In this document: positions 1 to 7,540 of the stretch, piece by piece
Layout of the letters: every line of letters begins with the position of its first letter
How positions within the stretch are numbered: the first letter of the stretch is position 1
Assembly: GCA_002388885.1 (NCBI GenBank)
Contig: DGNI01000159.1
Coordinates: 2,694-24,266, forward strand
Length of the DNA: 21,573 nucleotides
Direction: 5' to 3'
From: Parvularculaceae bacterium UBA4496
GTDB taxonomy: Bacteria; Pseudomonadota; Alphaproteobacteria; Caulobacterales; Parvularculaceae
Program-made: the position numbers and the translations under genes
The notes under the pieces: model-generated
The model's database searches: none
The model's input: only the letters and a program-made list of their open reading frames with translations
What the model was told of the DNA's origin: nothing

Positions 1-1182
1 CCATCCGAAGTGAAACGTTTGACGGGAATGGATGTTGCGCCGGAGGACTGCGAGCGGATTTTGACGGCGCTCGGTTTCACCGTGTCGAAAAGCGATCCGT
101 GGCAAGTCGATGTGCCGTCCTGGCGGCCCGATGTTGAAGGTAAAGCGGATCTTGTAGAGGAAATTGCGCGGATCGTCGGGTTTGACCATTTGCCGACCGC
201 GACCTTGCCGCTGATGAAAGCAGTAGAAACGCCGAAACTGACGACCAGCCAGGACCGGCGCGGACTCGCGCGGCGAACGCTGGCCGCGCGCGGCATGCTT
301 GAAGCGGTCACCTGGTCGTTTACGGATGTAAAATACGCGAAACTTTTCATGAGCGAAAACAAGCTTCGCTCGCAAGGGCTCATTGTCACCAATCCGATCT
401 CGTCGGACCTTGGCGTCATGCGCACCTCGATGCTGCCGAACCTGATCGCGGCGCTTCAGCGCAATGCCGACCGCGGCCGCAATGACCTTGCGCTTTTCGA
501 AGTGGCGCCGATTTACGCCGGCGATCAGCCGGACGAACATATCAATGCGGCGGCGGGCGTGAGGCTGTCAAACCCGGCGCGCCACTGGCAGGGCGCATCG
601 GCCCGCGTGGATGTTTTCACTGTCAAGTCCGATGCTGTTGCGGCGCTTGAAGCGGCGGGCGCGCCGGTTGCGAGCCTTCAGACAAATGCAGATGCGCCGG
701 ACTGGTACCATCCGGGCCGTTCGGGCGTTCTTTGTCTTGGTCCGGCAATGCCGCTCGCTTACTTCGGCGAGGCGCACCCGCGCATCCTGAAGGCGATGGA
801 TGTCGACGGTCCTGTTTTCGCATTCGAAGTCGCGCTCGACATGATCCCTGCAGGCAAGGCCAAGGCGACGAAAACCAAACCGGCGCTTGACGCGTCGGAG
901 TTCTTGCCGTTGACGCGAGACTTTGCGTTTGTAGTAGACGAAGACGTGACAGCCGAGGCAGTGCTGAAGGCTGTGCGCGGCGCCGAGAAAAAACTTATCG
1001 CCGGCGTTTCGCTTTTTGACGTCTACCAGGGTAAGGGCGTGCCGGAAGGAAAGAAATCCCTCGCTGTCGAAGTGACGCTCCAGCCGCGCGATAGGACGCT
1101 CACCGATGAGGAAATCGAGGCGGCGGGCAGACGCATCATCGCGCAGGTTGAAAAAGCAACCGGCGGATCTTTACGCGCCTAA
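1..1182 (+). CDS. pheT: Phenylalanine--tRNA ligase beta subunit, 3' part
   Basis: C-terminal 393 residues of the beta chain of phenylalanyl-tRNA synthetase; the gene is already open at base 1 (codons for P-S-E precede the first GTG), so the N-terminal half is outside the window. The beta chain forms a cytosolic alpha2-beta2 enzyme with PheS that charges tRNA-Phe. Visible parts are the B5 domain (first ~70 residues, with the acidic stretch D-V-E-G-K-A-D-L-V-E-E-I-A-R), the catalytic-like core with the motif T-N-P-I-S-S-D-L-G-V-M-R-T-S-M-L (about residues 128-143) and the C-terminal anticodon-binding FDX-ACB domain (from about L-P-L-T-R-D-F-A-F-V-V to the end). It ends with TAA at 1180-1182, overlapping by 4 bases the stop codon of the convergent membrane-protein gene, which leaves no room for a separate terminator. 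Family assignment is firm. Confidence 0.96.
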   Translation, partial: PSEVKRLTGMDVAPEDCERILTALGFTVSKSDPWQVDVPSWRPDVEGKADLVEEIARIVGFDHLPTATLPLMKAVETPKLTTSQDRRGLARRTLAARGMLEAVTWSFTDVKYAKLFMSENKLRSQGLIVTNPISSDLGVMRTSMLPNLIAALQRNADRGRNDLALFEVAPIYAGDQPDEHINAAAGVRLSNPARHWQGASARVDVFTVKSDAVAALEAAGAPVASLQTNADAPDWYHPGRSGVLCLGPAMPLAYFGEAHPRILKAMDVDGPVFAFEVALDMIPAGKAKATKTKPALDASEFLPLTRDFAFVVDEDVTAEAVLKAVRGAEKKLIAGVSLFDVYQGKGVPEGKKSLAVEVTLQPRDRTLTDEEIEAAGRRIIAQVEKATGGSLRA

Positions 1183-2321
1183 CTGTTTTTCGGTCGCGCG
1201 CCAAAAAGATGCTTTGCAACATCAGGGTTGCCCTTGCGCCACATGACGTTGTCCATGAAATAATGGTGCACGTTAATGAAAATCCAGAAGATAAACAGGA
1301 ACGCGCTGGCGCCGAAACGCGCTTGGTCATAAGAAATCATATCGGTCAGTAACAACGGCGCGCCCCAGAATCCAAGTCCGCCTAAGATTATGCCGATAAT
1401 GTAGAACTTTGAGAGGTTCCAGAAAGGTGTTTGCGGTTTCCCCGGTGCGGCTTTCGCAGAACTTGCGTTGATTTCGTAGCGCCAGACGACCGTCATGTAT
1501 TGCACGGAGTGGAAAAACGGCACCAAGGCGAAATAGACTGGGCTGACGTCGCGAAAAAACATCCACGGATAAAGCGACACTGCATAAGCAAGCAGCCCAT
1601 TCAGGGGATATTGTTTTTCTTCTGTTAGAGCGTTTTTCGTGAAAACAAAAATAAGCCAGAGCAATGTTGAGGCAGCCGCCCACGCTGAGGCGTAGAACGC
1701 AAGGTCAGGAACAGGGAAGACGTAAACGTCAAGGCCGAGAAGTTTTTTTTCAGCGACCACCCTGTTGATAAAGCACCACGCAAAGATCCATGTGGCGTAT
1801 GCGTTGAGCATCAGGGCCGTTTTTTCTTTGCCGCTAAAAAATTGTTTTTTCAGGGCCGCGTCGACCATCGCCATACCGTAACCCTGTTTGACGTAGTGCC
1901 AGCCCACAAGAAAGAACATGAGCGTTGCGCCGAGCCCGAGAAGTTTAGGTTTGCCGGCAAGGAATGTCCCGACCAAATATCCTGCAAGCAGGATTGGTAC
2001 AATAATTCCGGAAAGCAGGTAGCGAATTCTCAAATTAGCCGGGTACGAACGATCGACGAGTTTTTTTGGGAAGTTCCGATAAAAAATCTGATAGGAGTGA
2101 GCGAAGTGCGGATGGTTGGCGATGTTGGCCAACGCGAGAGCGCTCACGGCCAGCGCCGGATAAAACGTGTCCTTATCAAAGAACAAAAAAATCAGGACAA
2201 ACGCGATCAGGGATCCGCCGCCCAGCCCAAGGAAATCAATCGCCGGCGAAAACAGATAGTTTTCCTTTTTGAACGCCGGTTTTCCTATCGCGGGCGTTGC
2301 AAAGGCGTCTGACTGAACCAT
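1179..2321 (-). CDS. Uncharacterised His-rich multi-pass membrane protein
   Basis: Predicted 380-residue inner-membrane protein with roughly nine or ten hydrophobic segments. I do not know its function. Its striking feature is four His/aromatic motifs next to membrane segments: N-H-P-H-F-A-H-S-Y-Q-I-F-Y-R, G-W-H-Y-V-K-Q-G-Y-G, F-F-H-S-V-Q-Y-M-T-V-V-W-R-Y-E and N-V-H-H-Y-F-M-D-N-V-M-W-R. The last resembles a motif I associate with a conserved bacterial membrane family of unknown role. Such clusters often bind metal or haem, but that is inference. I chose the ATG at 2321 because a GGGAAAG-like ribosome site precedes it; an in-frame ATG at 2429 would add 36 residues but has no ribosome site and would run into the tRNA promoter region. 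The gene is convergent with pheT, with the stop codons overlapping. Confidence 0.8.
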   Translation of the reverse strand: MVQSDAFATPAIGKPAFKKENYLFSPAIDFLGLGGGSLIAFVLIFLFFDKDTFYPALAVSALALANIANHPHFAHSYQIFYRNFPKKLVDRSYPANLRIRYLLSGIIVPILLAGYLVGTFLAGKPKLLGLGATLMFFLVGWHYVKQGYGMAMVDAALKKQFFSGKEKTALMLNAYATWIFAWCFINRVVAEKKLLGLDVYVFPVPDLAFYASAWAAASTLLWLIFVFTKNALTEEKQYPLNGLLAYAVSLYPWMFFRDVSPVYFALVPFFHSVQYMTVVWRYEINASSAKAAPGKPQTPFWNLSKFYIIGIILGGLGFWGAPLLLTDMISYDQARFGASAFLFIFWIFINVHHYFMDNVMWRKGNPDVAKHLFGARPKNS

Positions 2322-2423
2322 TTCGGCTTTCCCGATTTCTCGCGCCTTTAATATTATGTAAAGTAATAAATAACTGGTGAAAAGCTTGGCATTTAAGCAG
2401 GCCAAAATCAGGGCCTGAACCCC

Positions 2424-2452
2424 TTGCATATCGCGCGATGGCGAGCTAAACC
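2424..2452 (+). promoter_or_regulatory. Possible promoter of tRNA-Thr
   Basis: A TTGCAT box (2424-2429) and a TAAACC box (2447-2452) are 17 bases apart and lie about 34 bases before the mature 5' end of the tRNA. The spacing is right but the -10 match is weak, so this is a suggestion only. The surrounding stretch 2322-2485 between the divergent membrane-protein gene and the tRNA shows no gene. Confidence 0.35.
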
Positions 2453-2485
2453 CCGCGCCCTCGGCAGACCGTCAGGTCACGCAGC

Positions 2486-2561
2486 GCCGCATTAGCTCAG
2501 CTGGTAGAGCACATCATTCGTAATGATGGGGTCAGGTGTTCGAGTCACCTATGCGGCACCA
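2486..2561 (+). tRNA. tRNA-Thr (anticodon CGU)
   Basis: A full cloverleaf can be drawn. Acceptor arm 2486-2492 pairs with 2551-2557, the D stem is GCTC/GAGC, the anticodon stem CATCA/TGATG encloses the loop TTCGTAA with anticodon CGT at 2519-2521, and the T arm AGGTG/CACCT has loop TTCGAGT. The discriminator base is A2558 and CCA is encoded at 2559-2561. It reads threonine codon ACG. The 3' 47 bases are the attachment site used by the adjacent integrative element. The gene stays intact because the element carries a copy of the same 3' end. Confidence 0.97.
2515..2561 (+). repeat. attL core: 47-bp direct repeat, left copy
   Basis: Anticodon-arm to CCA portion of tRNA-Thr, identical over 47 bases to 14391-14437. 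The base before the repeat (t versus a) and the base after it (t versus c) differ, which fixes the limits. This is the typical attachment site of tyrosine integrases that target tRNA 3' ends. Confidence 0.95.
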
Positions 2562-2627
2562 TAACACACTGAATTCATTGAGAAAAACTATACTAACTTG
2601 TCTGGGTAGAGTGGCAAGGTTTTACAC

Positions 2628-2646
2628 GCTACCACCGCGCTACCAG
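2628..2646 (+). promoter_or_regulatory. Paired GCTACCA motif, left (P'-side) arm
   Basis: GCTACCAC at 2628-2635 and GCTACCAG at 2639-2646, start-to-start 11 bases, about 67 bases inside the attL core. The same arrangement in the same orientation occurs at 14268-14286 on the attR side. In the excised circle the two pairs would flank the core, so they are candidate binding sites for integrase or excisionase. The rest of 2562-2669 shows no gene. Confidence 0.5.
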
Positions 2647-2669
2647 CTGAACATTCTTCATAATGATTA

Positions 2670-2924
2670 TTACGGCATCCCGCCGACAAAGCCGCTCGTA
2701 TCTTCGTTTCGGACAAGCGAAATCCGAGCGCCGCAATGACCGCAATGCGGGCGGCGGCATTTCAATTCGCGCGCGACTTCCGCAAGCGTCACGTCGCGGT
2801 GGTCTACTTTCAAAAGCAACTGTAACGGGCTTTGCAGCCATGTGTGCAGGCACTTAATGCACGTTGCTTCAATCGCCTGGCTATCGTCCAAATCGCGCAG
2901 GTGCATGTCATCAAGCCAGCTCAC
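2670..2924 (-). CDS. Small zinc-ribbon protein coupled to the Y-family polymerase
   Basis: 84-residue protein starting at GTG 2924. That codon overlaps the TGA of the polymerase gene (GTGA, 4 bases) and has a GGAGG ribosome site inside the polymerase 3' end. It carries C-I-K-C at residues 22-25 and C-R-R-P-H-C-G-H-C at 56-64, a four-cysteine or more pattern typical of a zinc ribbon; the middle (about 35-52) looks helical. A longer in-frame reading from 3071 lies wholly within the polymerase gene and is unlikely. I do not recognise the family. The tight coupling to the polymerase and the shared SOS operator suggest an accessory role in DNA-damage tolerance, such as binding DNA or the polymerase, but this is inference. 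Confidence 0.78.
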   Translation of the reverse strand: MSWLDDMHLRDLDDSQAIEATCIKCLHTWLQSPLQLLLKVDHRDVTLAEVARELKCRRPHCGHCGARISLVRNEDTSGFVGGMP

Positions 2925-4174
2925 CAGAAATCCTCCGCTGAGGGAATCCGTGTGTAGGCAATCTTGCCGCCTGCATACCCTCCCGGCGGCGGCGTCCATG
3001 GCCCGACCGAAACAACGCGCTTTCCGAATTTCCGGTTGAGCGCGTCGATTGAAAACGTGATGCGCTCCCACCGCTGGCGGTCGCGGTCGTCATTCAAGAA
3101 CAGATCAAGCTGGCGCCCGTCGGCGGGCATAAGGTCTAAAAGCGTGACGCCAACGCGGACGATTTCATGCCGACGGGGTAGCTCAAAAGCCGCCTTGTCC
3201 CATAGATGCGTTAGCGCGCTCAGGATTGCCTGATCGTCATTCACGCAAGGCAAATCACGTTGCCCAAACCACCCGCCTTCGCGAAGGTCCAGCCATAGCC
3301 AAAGCTTGTTCGCGTAGAAGAAATCGCGCCGCATTCTTCGTGCTGCTTTGGTCAATAACAGCCGCGCCGTATCTCGCGCCTTATGAAGTTTTCTGAGGTC
3401 CGGTGGTAGGACGCGCCCATGCCCATACATGCCACGCCCGGTCGGTTGCGCCTGAACATCATACCCATGAAGGCCGTACCACATGCGCTCGCCATTCACG
3501 TTGCCCCATAGCGCGCGCAACTGTTTCGGCTGCGTCGCCGTGAGCTGCGCGGTGGTGTATATGCCCGCACTGTTCAGGCGTTTTTCCATACGCCCGCCAA
3601 TGCCGGAAATCTCGGACAATGGCAGCGCAGATAAATACTGCAGCGCGCCCTCCGGCTCCCAAATCGTCACGCCGTTCGGTTTGTCGATTTTACAGGCAAG
3701 TTTGGCGAGCAAGCGATTAGCTGCGAATCCGATAGAGCAAGTAATATGCGGCCCTACGTTTTCGGCGATGCGCTTTTTAAGTCGCGCCGCCAGCGCTTCA
3801 GGATCAAGAATATCCCGCTTGCCGAGCTTACATGTCAGCTCGTCAATCGACTTCACCGTGTCGATGGGGATTTCGCACGAGATTTCGTTAAGCAATGCGT
3901 TATGCGCGCGCCTGAATAGGTCAGGACGTTGCATGACAAGAACAATGTCCGGGCAAAGCGCTTGCGCATCCGGCGTACGCATGACGTTTTGAACGCCCCG
4001 CGCCTTGGCTTCCTTGCTGCAGGCAATGACGGTCGTGTACTTCGCCTTGTCCGTTTCAAACGGAATGACGCCAACCGGGCGCCCGCGAAGCGCCGGGAAA
4101 GCTTGCTGCATGACGGACGCAAAGAAGCCGTCAAAATCAAGATATAGGCGTTCTATCGTCTCCGGTTTGCGCAC
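2921..4174 (-). CDS. Y-family (translesion) DNA polymerase
   Basis: 417-residue DinB/UmuC-type polymerase that would copy past damaged bases, usually with low fidelity. Visible: N-terminal metal-binding motif Y-L-D-F-D-G-F-F-A-S-V (about residues 11-21), the finger motif A-C-S-K-E-A-K-A-R-G-V (51-61), the catalytic palm motif S-I-D-E (109-112), the motif S-I-G-F-A-A-N-R-L-L-A-K-L-A (147-160), a helix-hairpin-helix G-I-G-G-R-M-E-K-R-L (191-200) and a little-finger region to about 395. I chose GTG 4174, preceded by GGGGTAGGA; an in-frame TTG at 4237 would place the start inside the SOS box. Residues look intact, so an active enzyme is likely. It is transcribed away from the SOS box at 4232-4246 and is followed by the overlapping zinc-ribbon gene. 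It is closer to the DinB/UmuC-like group on mobile elements than to a housekeeping polymerase IV, but the subgroup is uncertain. Confidence 0.93.
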   Translation of the reverse strand: MRKPETIERLYLDFDGFFASVMQQAFPALRGRPVGVIPFETDKAKYTTVIACSKEAKARGVQNVMRTPDAQALCPDIVLVMQRPDLFRRAHNALLNEISCEIPIDTVKSIDELTCKLGKRDILDPEALAARLKKRIAENVGPHITCSIGFAANRLLAKLACKIDKPNGVTIWEPEGALQYLSALPLSEISGIGGRMEKRLNSAGIYTTAQLTATQPKQLRALWGNVNGERMWYGLHGYDVQAQPTGRGMYGHGRVLPPDLRKLHKARDTARLLLTKAARRMRRDFFYANKLWLWLDLREGGWFGQRDLPCVNDDQAILSALTHLWDKAAFELPRRHEIVRVGVTLLDLMPADGRQLDLFLNDDRDRQRWERITFSIDALNRKFGKRVVSVGPWTPPPGGYAGGKIAYTRIPSAEDFW

Positions 4175-4228
4175 GGTCCTACCCCAAACAAATCCGGGTC
4201 GGACCGCCCTTCCGGCCACGGGGAAAGA

Positions 4229-4257
4229 GTAGAACAAAAAAGGAACGACTGAGTCAA
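4229..4257 (-). promoter_or_regulatory. Possible promoter of the polymerase gene overlapping the SOS box
   Basis: On the minus strand TTGACT (4257-4252) is followed after 17 bases by TTCTAC (4234-4229). The -35 match is good and the -10 match poor. The SOS box lies in the spacer and reaches the -10 box, which is where a LexA dimer would block polymerase entry. Confidence 0.4.
4232..4246 (+). promoter_or_regulatory. SOS (LexA) box GAAC-N7-GAAC
   Basis: GAAC at 4232-4235 and GAAC at 4243-4246, separated by seven bases (aaaaaag). This exactly matches the direct-repeat operator described for LexA of alphaproteobacteria (GTTC-N7-GTTC, or GAAC-N7-GAAC on the other strand). It sits in the 123-bp gap between the Y-family polymerase and the SRAP gene, so one operator could control both divergent units. 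Confidence 0.85.
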
Positions 4258-4297
4258 CGGGCTTGTTTTGAACAGCCGGAATCCTCCTAATGACTCC

Positions 4298-4945
4298 ATG
4301 TGCAACCGCTACGCAAATAAGGGTTCAATCGCTGAAATCCGGCGCATTGCAAAAGCGATGGGCTATGGCGTCGAGACTACATCCGCGACGGATAACTATG
4401 GCGGGCAGGAAAACATCTATCCCGATCAGGACGCGCCGGTGCTTCGCCCCAAGGGGAAGGGCAAACTGGAGTTTGCGTCGCTGCGGTGGGGCTTCCCGCC
4501 CATTCCCGGCCAGAAGACGCCGATCACAAATATCAGAAACCTCAAAAGCAAATGGTGGCGAGACGTAAACCGCGAATGGTTGACGGACTCAAAATATCGC
4601 TGCCTCGTTCCGTTTACTGAATTTGCCGAACCGGTGCGCGATTCAACATGGTTCAACATCAAGGACCATGAAATTGCATTCTTCGCCGGTGTCTGGCGTC
4701 CTTGGCACGGCGAACGCCTTAAAGAACAACCGGGAAAGAAAAGACGCGCTCGCGAGGAAGGCGATTGGGAACTTTATGCGTTCTTAACGACTGAGGCTAA
4801 TGATATTGTGCGCCCCGTTCATGAAAAGGCGATGCCGGTAATTTTAACCGATCCTGATGAGTGCGAAGAATGGCTTGGCGGTGGCGCGGAAAGCTTACGG
4901 CTGCAGCGCCCGTATGGCGCCGATGAAATGAGCGCGAGAAAATGA
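4298..4945 (+). CDS. SRAP/HMCES-type abasic-site DNA-protein crosslink protein
   Basis: 215-residue SOS response-associated peptidase family protein (YedK/HMCES; DUF159). The family forms a thiazolidine crosslink through the N-terminal cysteine with abasic sites in single-stranded DNA. I chose ATG 4298 because it puts Cys at position 2, the residue exposed after Met removal; an in-frame TTG at 4268 would bury it. The other conserved residues are present: Asn78 in T-N-I-R-N, Glu108 in V-P-F-T-E-F and His175 in P-V-H-E-K-A-M-P-V-I-L, close to N75, E105 and H160 of E. coli YedK. The motif at E108 reads T-E-F-A-E-P instead of the common Y-E-W, and H-E-K-A-M-P is a mild variant. The gene diverges from the polymerase and shares its SOS box; its stop overlaps the next start (ATGA). 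Confidence 0.93.
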   Translation: MCNRYANKGSIAEIRRIAKAMGYGVETTSATDNYGGQENIYPDQDAPVLRPKGKGKLEFASLRWGFPPIPGQKTPITNIRNLKSKWWRDVNREWLTDSKYRCLVPFTEFAEPVRDSTWFNIKDHEIAFFAGVWRPWHGERLKEQPGKKRRAREEGDWELYAFLTTEANDIVRPVHEKAMPVILTDPDECEEWLGGGAESLRLQRPYGADEMSARK

Positions 4946-5136
4946 GCCTTGGCTTTGACCAACGCGAAAATGAAACCTGCTATGACGCGATGATACGCGC
5001 CGCCAAACCACACGGCTTGGATCGAAAATGCGCCAAGGTTTATCAAATGGAAATTGGGCGGGGTGCTTCCGCCTACATGGCTGCGTTTGAAGCCCTCAGG
5101 CAGTATGACCTATTAGAGATTGTCGTCGACGATTAG
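4942..5136 (+). CDS. 64-aa protein coupled to the SRAP gene
   Basis: 64-residue acidic, soluble protein whose ATG overlaps the SRAP stop codon (ATGA at 4942-4945), a classic translational-coupling arrangement. The sequence is compositionally protein-like, with helices suggested at residues 12-40 and 45-62 and the end L-L-E-I-V-V-D-D. I do not recognise the family and see no catalytic motif. Its position makes it a fourth member of the SOS-controlled module. It could be an accessory factor of the SRAP protein, but that is inference from context only. Confidence 0.7.
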   Translation: MSLGFDQRENETCYDAMIRAAKPHGLDRKCAKVYQMEIGRGASAYMAAFEALRQYDLLEIVVDD

Positions 5137-5180
5137 ATTTCATACCCATCGCGCCGTGAACGGCTGATGAAAGAGCGCGA

Positions 5181-5384
5181 ATGGTAAGTGATGAATTGCC
5201 GTACGCTTGGATGCATGACCCTGATGAGGTGGAGCGAGTTGCTGCGGAAGGCTTTGCACTTACCATGGGAGTTATTCGACCTAAGCACTCATCCAAAAAA
5301 TGTCAGTCTTTCGGCATTTCATCTATCTTCTCAAGAGTGGCGTCCGATGGTTTAATTACAATTCCACCGTATGGTTTGACATAA
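5181..5384 (+). CDS. Possible small or truncated gene after the SOS module
   Basis: 67-codon reading frame. Residues 1 to about 38, with Y-A-W-M-H-D-P-D-E-V-E-R-V-A-A-E-G near the start, look like real protein. The remainder overlaps the opposite-strand usher gene and changes to AT-rich sequence. This fits a gene whose 3' end was lost when the usher block was joined here, or a chance frame. A weak AAGAG lies before the ATG. Function unknown. The stretch 5137-5180 holds nothing else I can support. Confidence 0.25.
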   Translation: MVSDELPYAWMHDPDEVERVAAEGFALTMGVIRPKHSSKKCQSFGISSIFSRVASDGLITIPPYGLT

Positions 5385-7486
5385 ACTTTGACATCGGAAG
5401 AAAGCGCTGTCTCAGGAACATCCAAAACAAAAGAGTCATCTTCTTCCGCTTCGTCACTTGTTTCGTCGCTTGTTTCGTCATTAGTATTGGCAGGCTTTCG
5501 AGTTGAAATCGTAATCGTTTGATTAATATATGGAATAATATCGTTCACAAAAGCCGGCCCAAGAATATCGGACTTTGCTCGATACTCTCCATCCCCCCAG
5601 TCATCCACATAAATTTGATCTTCTGGATCGTGAGGAAATTTTTTCACGACCGCGTATCCTGTGCCACTGACTTGCCTTCCTACCCCTATAGCGCCATCGG
5701 CAAAGGCAATAGCGGAATTTAATTGTAGATAAGTATCTCGTGACACGGAATCGCCAACCCTTCTATCTTCAAAATGATAACCGTAACCAGAAAAGCGATT
5801 GCCCTCATAGTCAACGTCAGCTGACAATGAGAAAGATTCTGGATCATCATTTACATGTTCGGCACGGAATTGGGCATATGTTCTATTGATTGAGTGTTTT
5901 GGGTCGCGGGCTACTGAAAATGCACTGCTATTAGTGCGAGTATTATATGATAAGTCGGCAGTAACTTGGTCCCCAAAAAAACGGCGTAAGGACAAAAATG
6001 CGGAGAAGTTATTTCCAGTTTCGTTACTAAATTTATCTGCCGAAACAGTGACGTTAAAAGATAACTTCTTAGAAATTCGTTGGTTTGCTGCGAGATAACT
6101 CGACCATTGTTCAGTAAAATTAGGCGACCCGAGGGGCGATGTGGGGTTGGGGCGAATTCGGCGCCAATCCCCACCGAGGGATACATGTAAACTCTTAGTA
6201 ATTGGATGACTTACGGACCCGGTGAACACGAATTTGGGATCAAAAATCAAACTAAAATCACCAATTGATTGAAAACTGTTTTCGCCAATTCTGCTGAAGT
6301 TTTCACCAAGGAATTCAAAATCAAGCGTGATATGCGGTAAGTCACTTATCACAGGACTCGCAAATGTTGCTCCGATAGCAAGGTCAAATCCATCATCAAA
6401 ACGTTTGCTAACCCCACTCCTCGCTGTTACTGACCCAATCCGTGACGAAAAAATCGCGCTTGCCCCCATCATCGCGACGAATTTATCAGCTTGAAAATCT
6501 GCCCCAATATTGACGCTGGAATTCAGACCGTATTGTACGAAACCGCTGACCACCGCCTCTTCGAAATTATATTGAGGCCCGTCAATTCTTCCAAAAGCAG
6601 GTACACCAGCCGAAATTCCAAAATCCAGAATTCCTTCTGAGAGTCTTGGTGCAGACGTTAAGGCAGAAAATTTTATGCGCTCTGAGCGGCCGGTATTATC
6701 GCGTATTTCCAATTCAATCCGCTGAGTGCCCAACTCATTAGCGAATCCTTCAATATCGAATGCGCCAGGTGATAAGAACTCTTGTCGAACCAAGCTGTCA
6801 TCAGCATAAATTTGGACGCGCGACGGCCGTTCAATCAAAAACGTTTTCCTGCCTGTAGGCAAAACGTTTCGACGCGGTTGGATAGCGCGATAATCGCGCG
6901 CAATACTGAGTCCCAAGAGTCGGGTAGAACCCTGAAAGTTAACGGGCCTGGCGAACACATCTCCCAATGTGGCCCTAATCGCCGTCGTAGGAAATTCTTT
7001 TTCTAGCGATGTGAATCCTCGCTGAAATTCTACTGACTGATTATTCGCGATACCAAACTCATCGGATATATGGTCCCGTGTCCAGACCAACCTTCCTTCG
7101 CTATTTATGGTAATCCCGCCAAATATTTCACTACGAATTGACGGTTCGAAATTTAGGATGAGTTCATCAAATATGCTGCGGCTGAGTGCTGAATTAAACT
7201 CCGATCTTGAGTATAAAATAGAGCTATTTATAACAGCCGAAAAACCGTCGGGATGAAGACTGTCCTGCTCAGCGGCTTCAGGTCCTAGCAATGGGGTCTG
7301 TATTGGTACAAAAGCCGGTGTTTCAGGATCGTCTGACTTCTCGACTTCTTCTTCGGTCAGCGGGCCTGCTTCACCTACACTTTTCTGAATTTGAGCGCCG
7401 CTTACACACGCTAAAGCCGAAATAGGGTATAGCGTGCATAGACTTACACAAACTGACTCTAATGCACCCCGCAACAGCCTCACCAC
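5303..7486 (-). CDS. Fimbrial-usher-like outer membrane protein, probably C-terminally short
   Basis: 727 residues starting at tandem GTG codons (7486 or 7483). Residues 1-26 look like a secretion signal (hydrophobic core ending I-S-A-L-A-C). The middle matches the PapC/FimD usher family: L-G-D-V-F-A-R-P-V-N-F-Q-G near residue 175, then R-V-Q-I-Y-A-D-D-S-L-V-R-Q-E-F and L-S-P-G-A-F-D-I-E-G-F near 230-250, followed by about 400 residues of alternating polar/aromatic beta-barrel sequence. Ushers are outer-membrane pores that assemble chaperone-delivered pilin subunits. The end is unusual: a short acidic repeat N-D-E-T-S-D-E-T-S-D-E precedes V-Y-V-K-P-Y-G-G-I-V-I-K-P, and little remains of the usual C-terminal periplasmic domains. 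No periplasmic chaperone or pilin gene is recognisable nearby. Base composition is AT-richer than the flanks. Family call is good; function in export is uncertain. Confidence 0.8.
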   Translation of the reverse strand: MVRLLRGALESVCVSLCTLYPISALACVSGAQIQKSVGEAGPLTEEEVEKSDDPETPAFVPIQTPLLGPEAAEQDSLHPDGFSAVINSSILYSRSEFNSALSRSIFDELILNFEPSIRSEIFGGITINSEGRLVWTRDHISDEFGIANNQSVEFQRGFTSLEKEFPTTAIRATLGDVFARPVNFQGSTRLLGLSIARDYRAIQPRRNVLPTGRKTFLIERPSRVQIYADDSLVRQEFLSPGAFDIEGFANELGTQRIELEIRDNTGRSERIKFSALTSAPRLSEGILDFGISAGVPAFGRIDGPQYNFEEAVVSGFVQYGLNSSVNIGADFQADKFVAMMGASAIFSSRIGSVTARSGVSKRFDDGFDLAIGATFASPVISDLPHITLDFEFLGENFSRIGENSFQSIGDFSLIFDPKFVFTGSVSHPITKSLHVSLGGDWRRIRPNPTSPLGSPNFTEQWSSYLAANQRISKKLSFNVTVSADKFSNETGNNFSAFLSLRRFFGDQVTADLSYNTRTNSSAFSVARDPKHSINRTYAQFRAEHVNDDPESFSLSADVDYEGNRFSGYGYHFEDRRVGDSVSRDTYLQLNSAIAFADGAIGVGRQVSGTGYAVVKKFPHDPEDQIYVDDWGDGEYRAKSDILGPAFVNDIIPYINQTITISTRKPANTNDETSDETSDEAEEDDSFVLDVPETALSSDVKVYVKPYGGIVIKPSDATLEKIDEMPKD

Positions 7487-7510
7487 TGCAACCCCTAGTA
7501 ATCGCTTTTA

Positions 7511-7540
7511 CTTGCGGTATTTTCTAAAAATTACCACAAG
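7511..7540. promoter_or_regulatory. 30-bp dyad upstream of the usher gene
   Basis: Imperfect palindrome with arms reading CTTGcGGTAtTTT and its complement; 12 of 15 positions are symmetric about the centre at 7525/7526. It lies 25-54 bases before the usher start in the divergent gap 7487-7687 and could be an operator for a dimeric regulator or a leader hairpin. Apart from it the gap shows only AT-rich promoter-like sequence. Confidence 0.45.

Noticed and set aside
2322..2429. 36-residue N-terminal extension of the His-rich membrane protein
   Set aside because: No ribosome site at ATG 2429 and overlap with the tRNA promoter region; ATG 2321 has one.
4175..4237. Longer polymerase start at TTG 4237
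   Set aside because: It would overlap the SOS box and lacks a ribosome site; the family motif begins just after GTG 4174.
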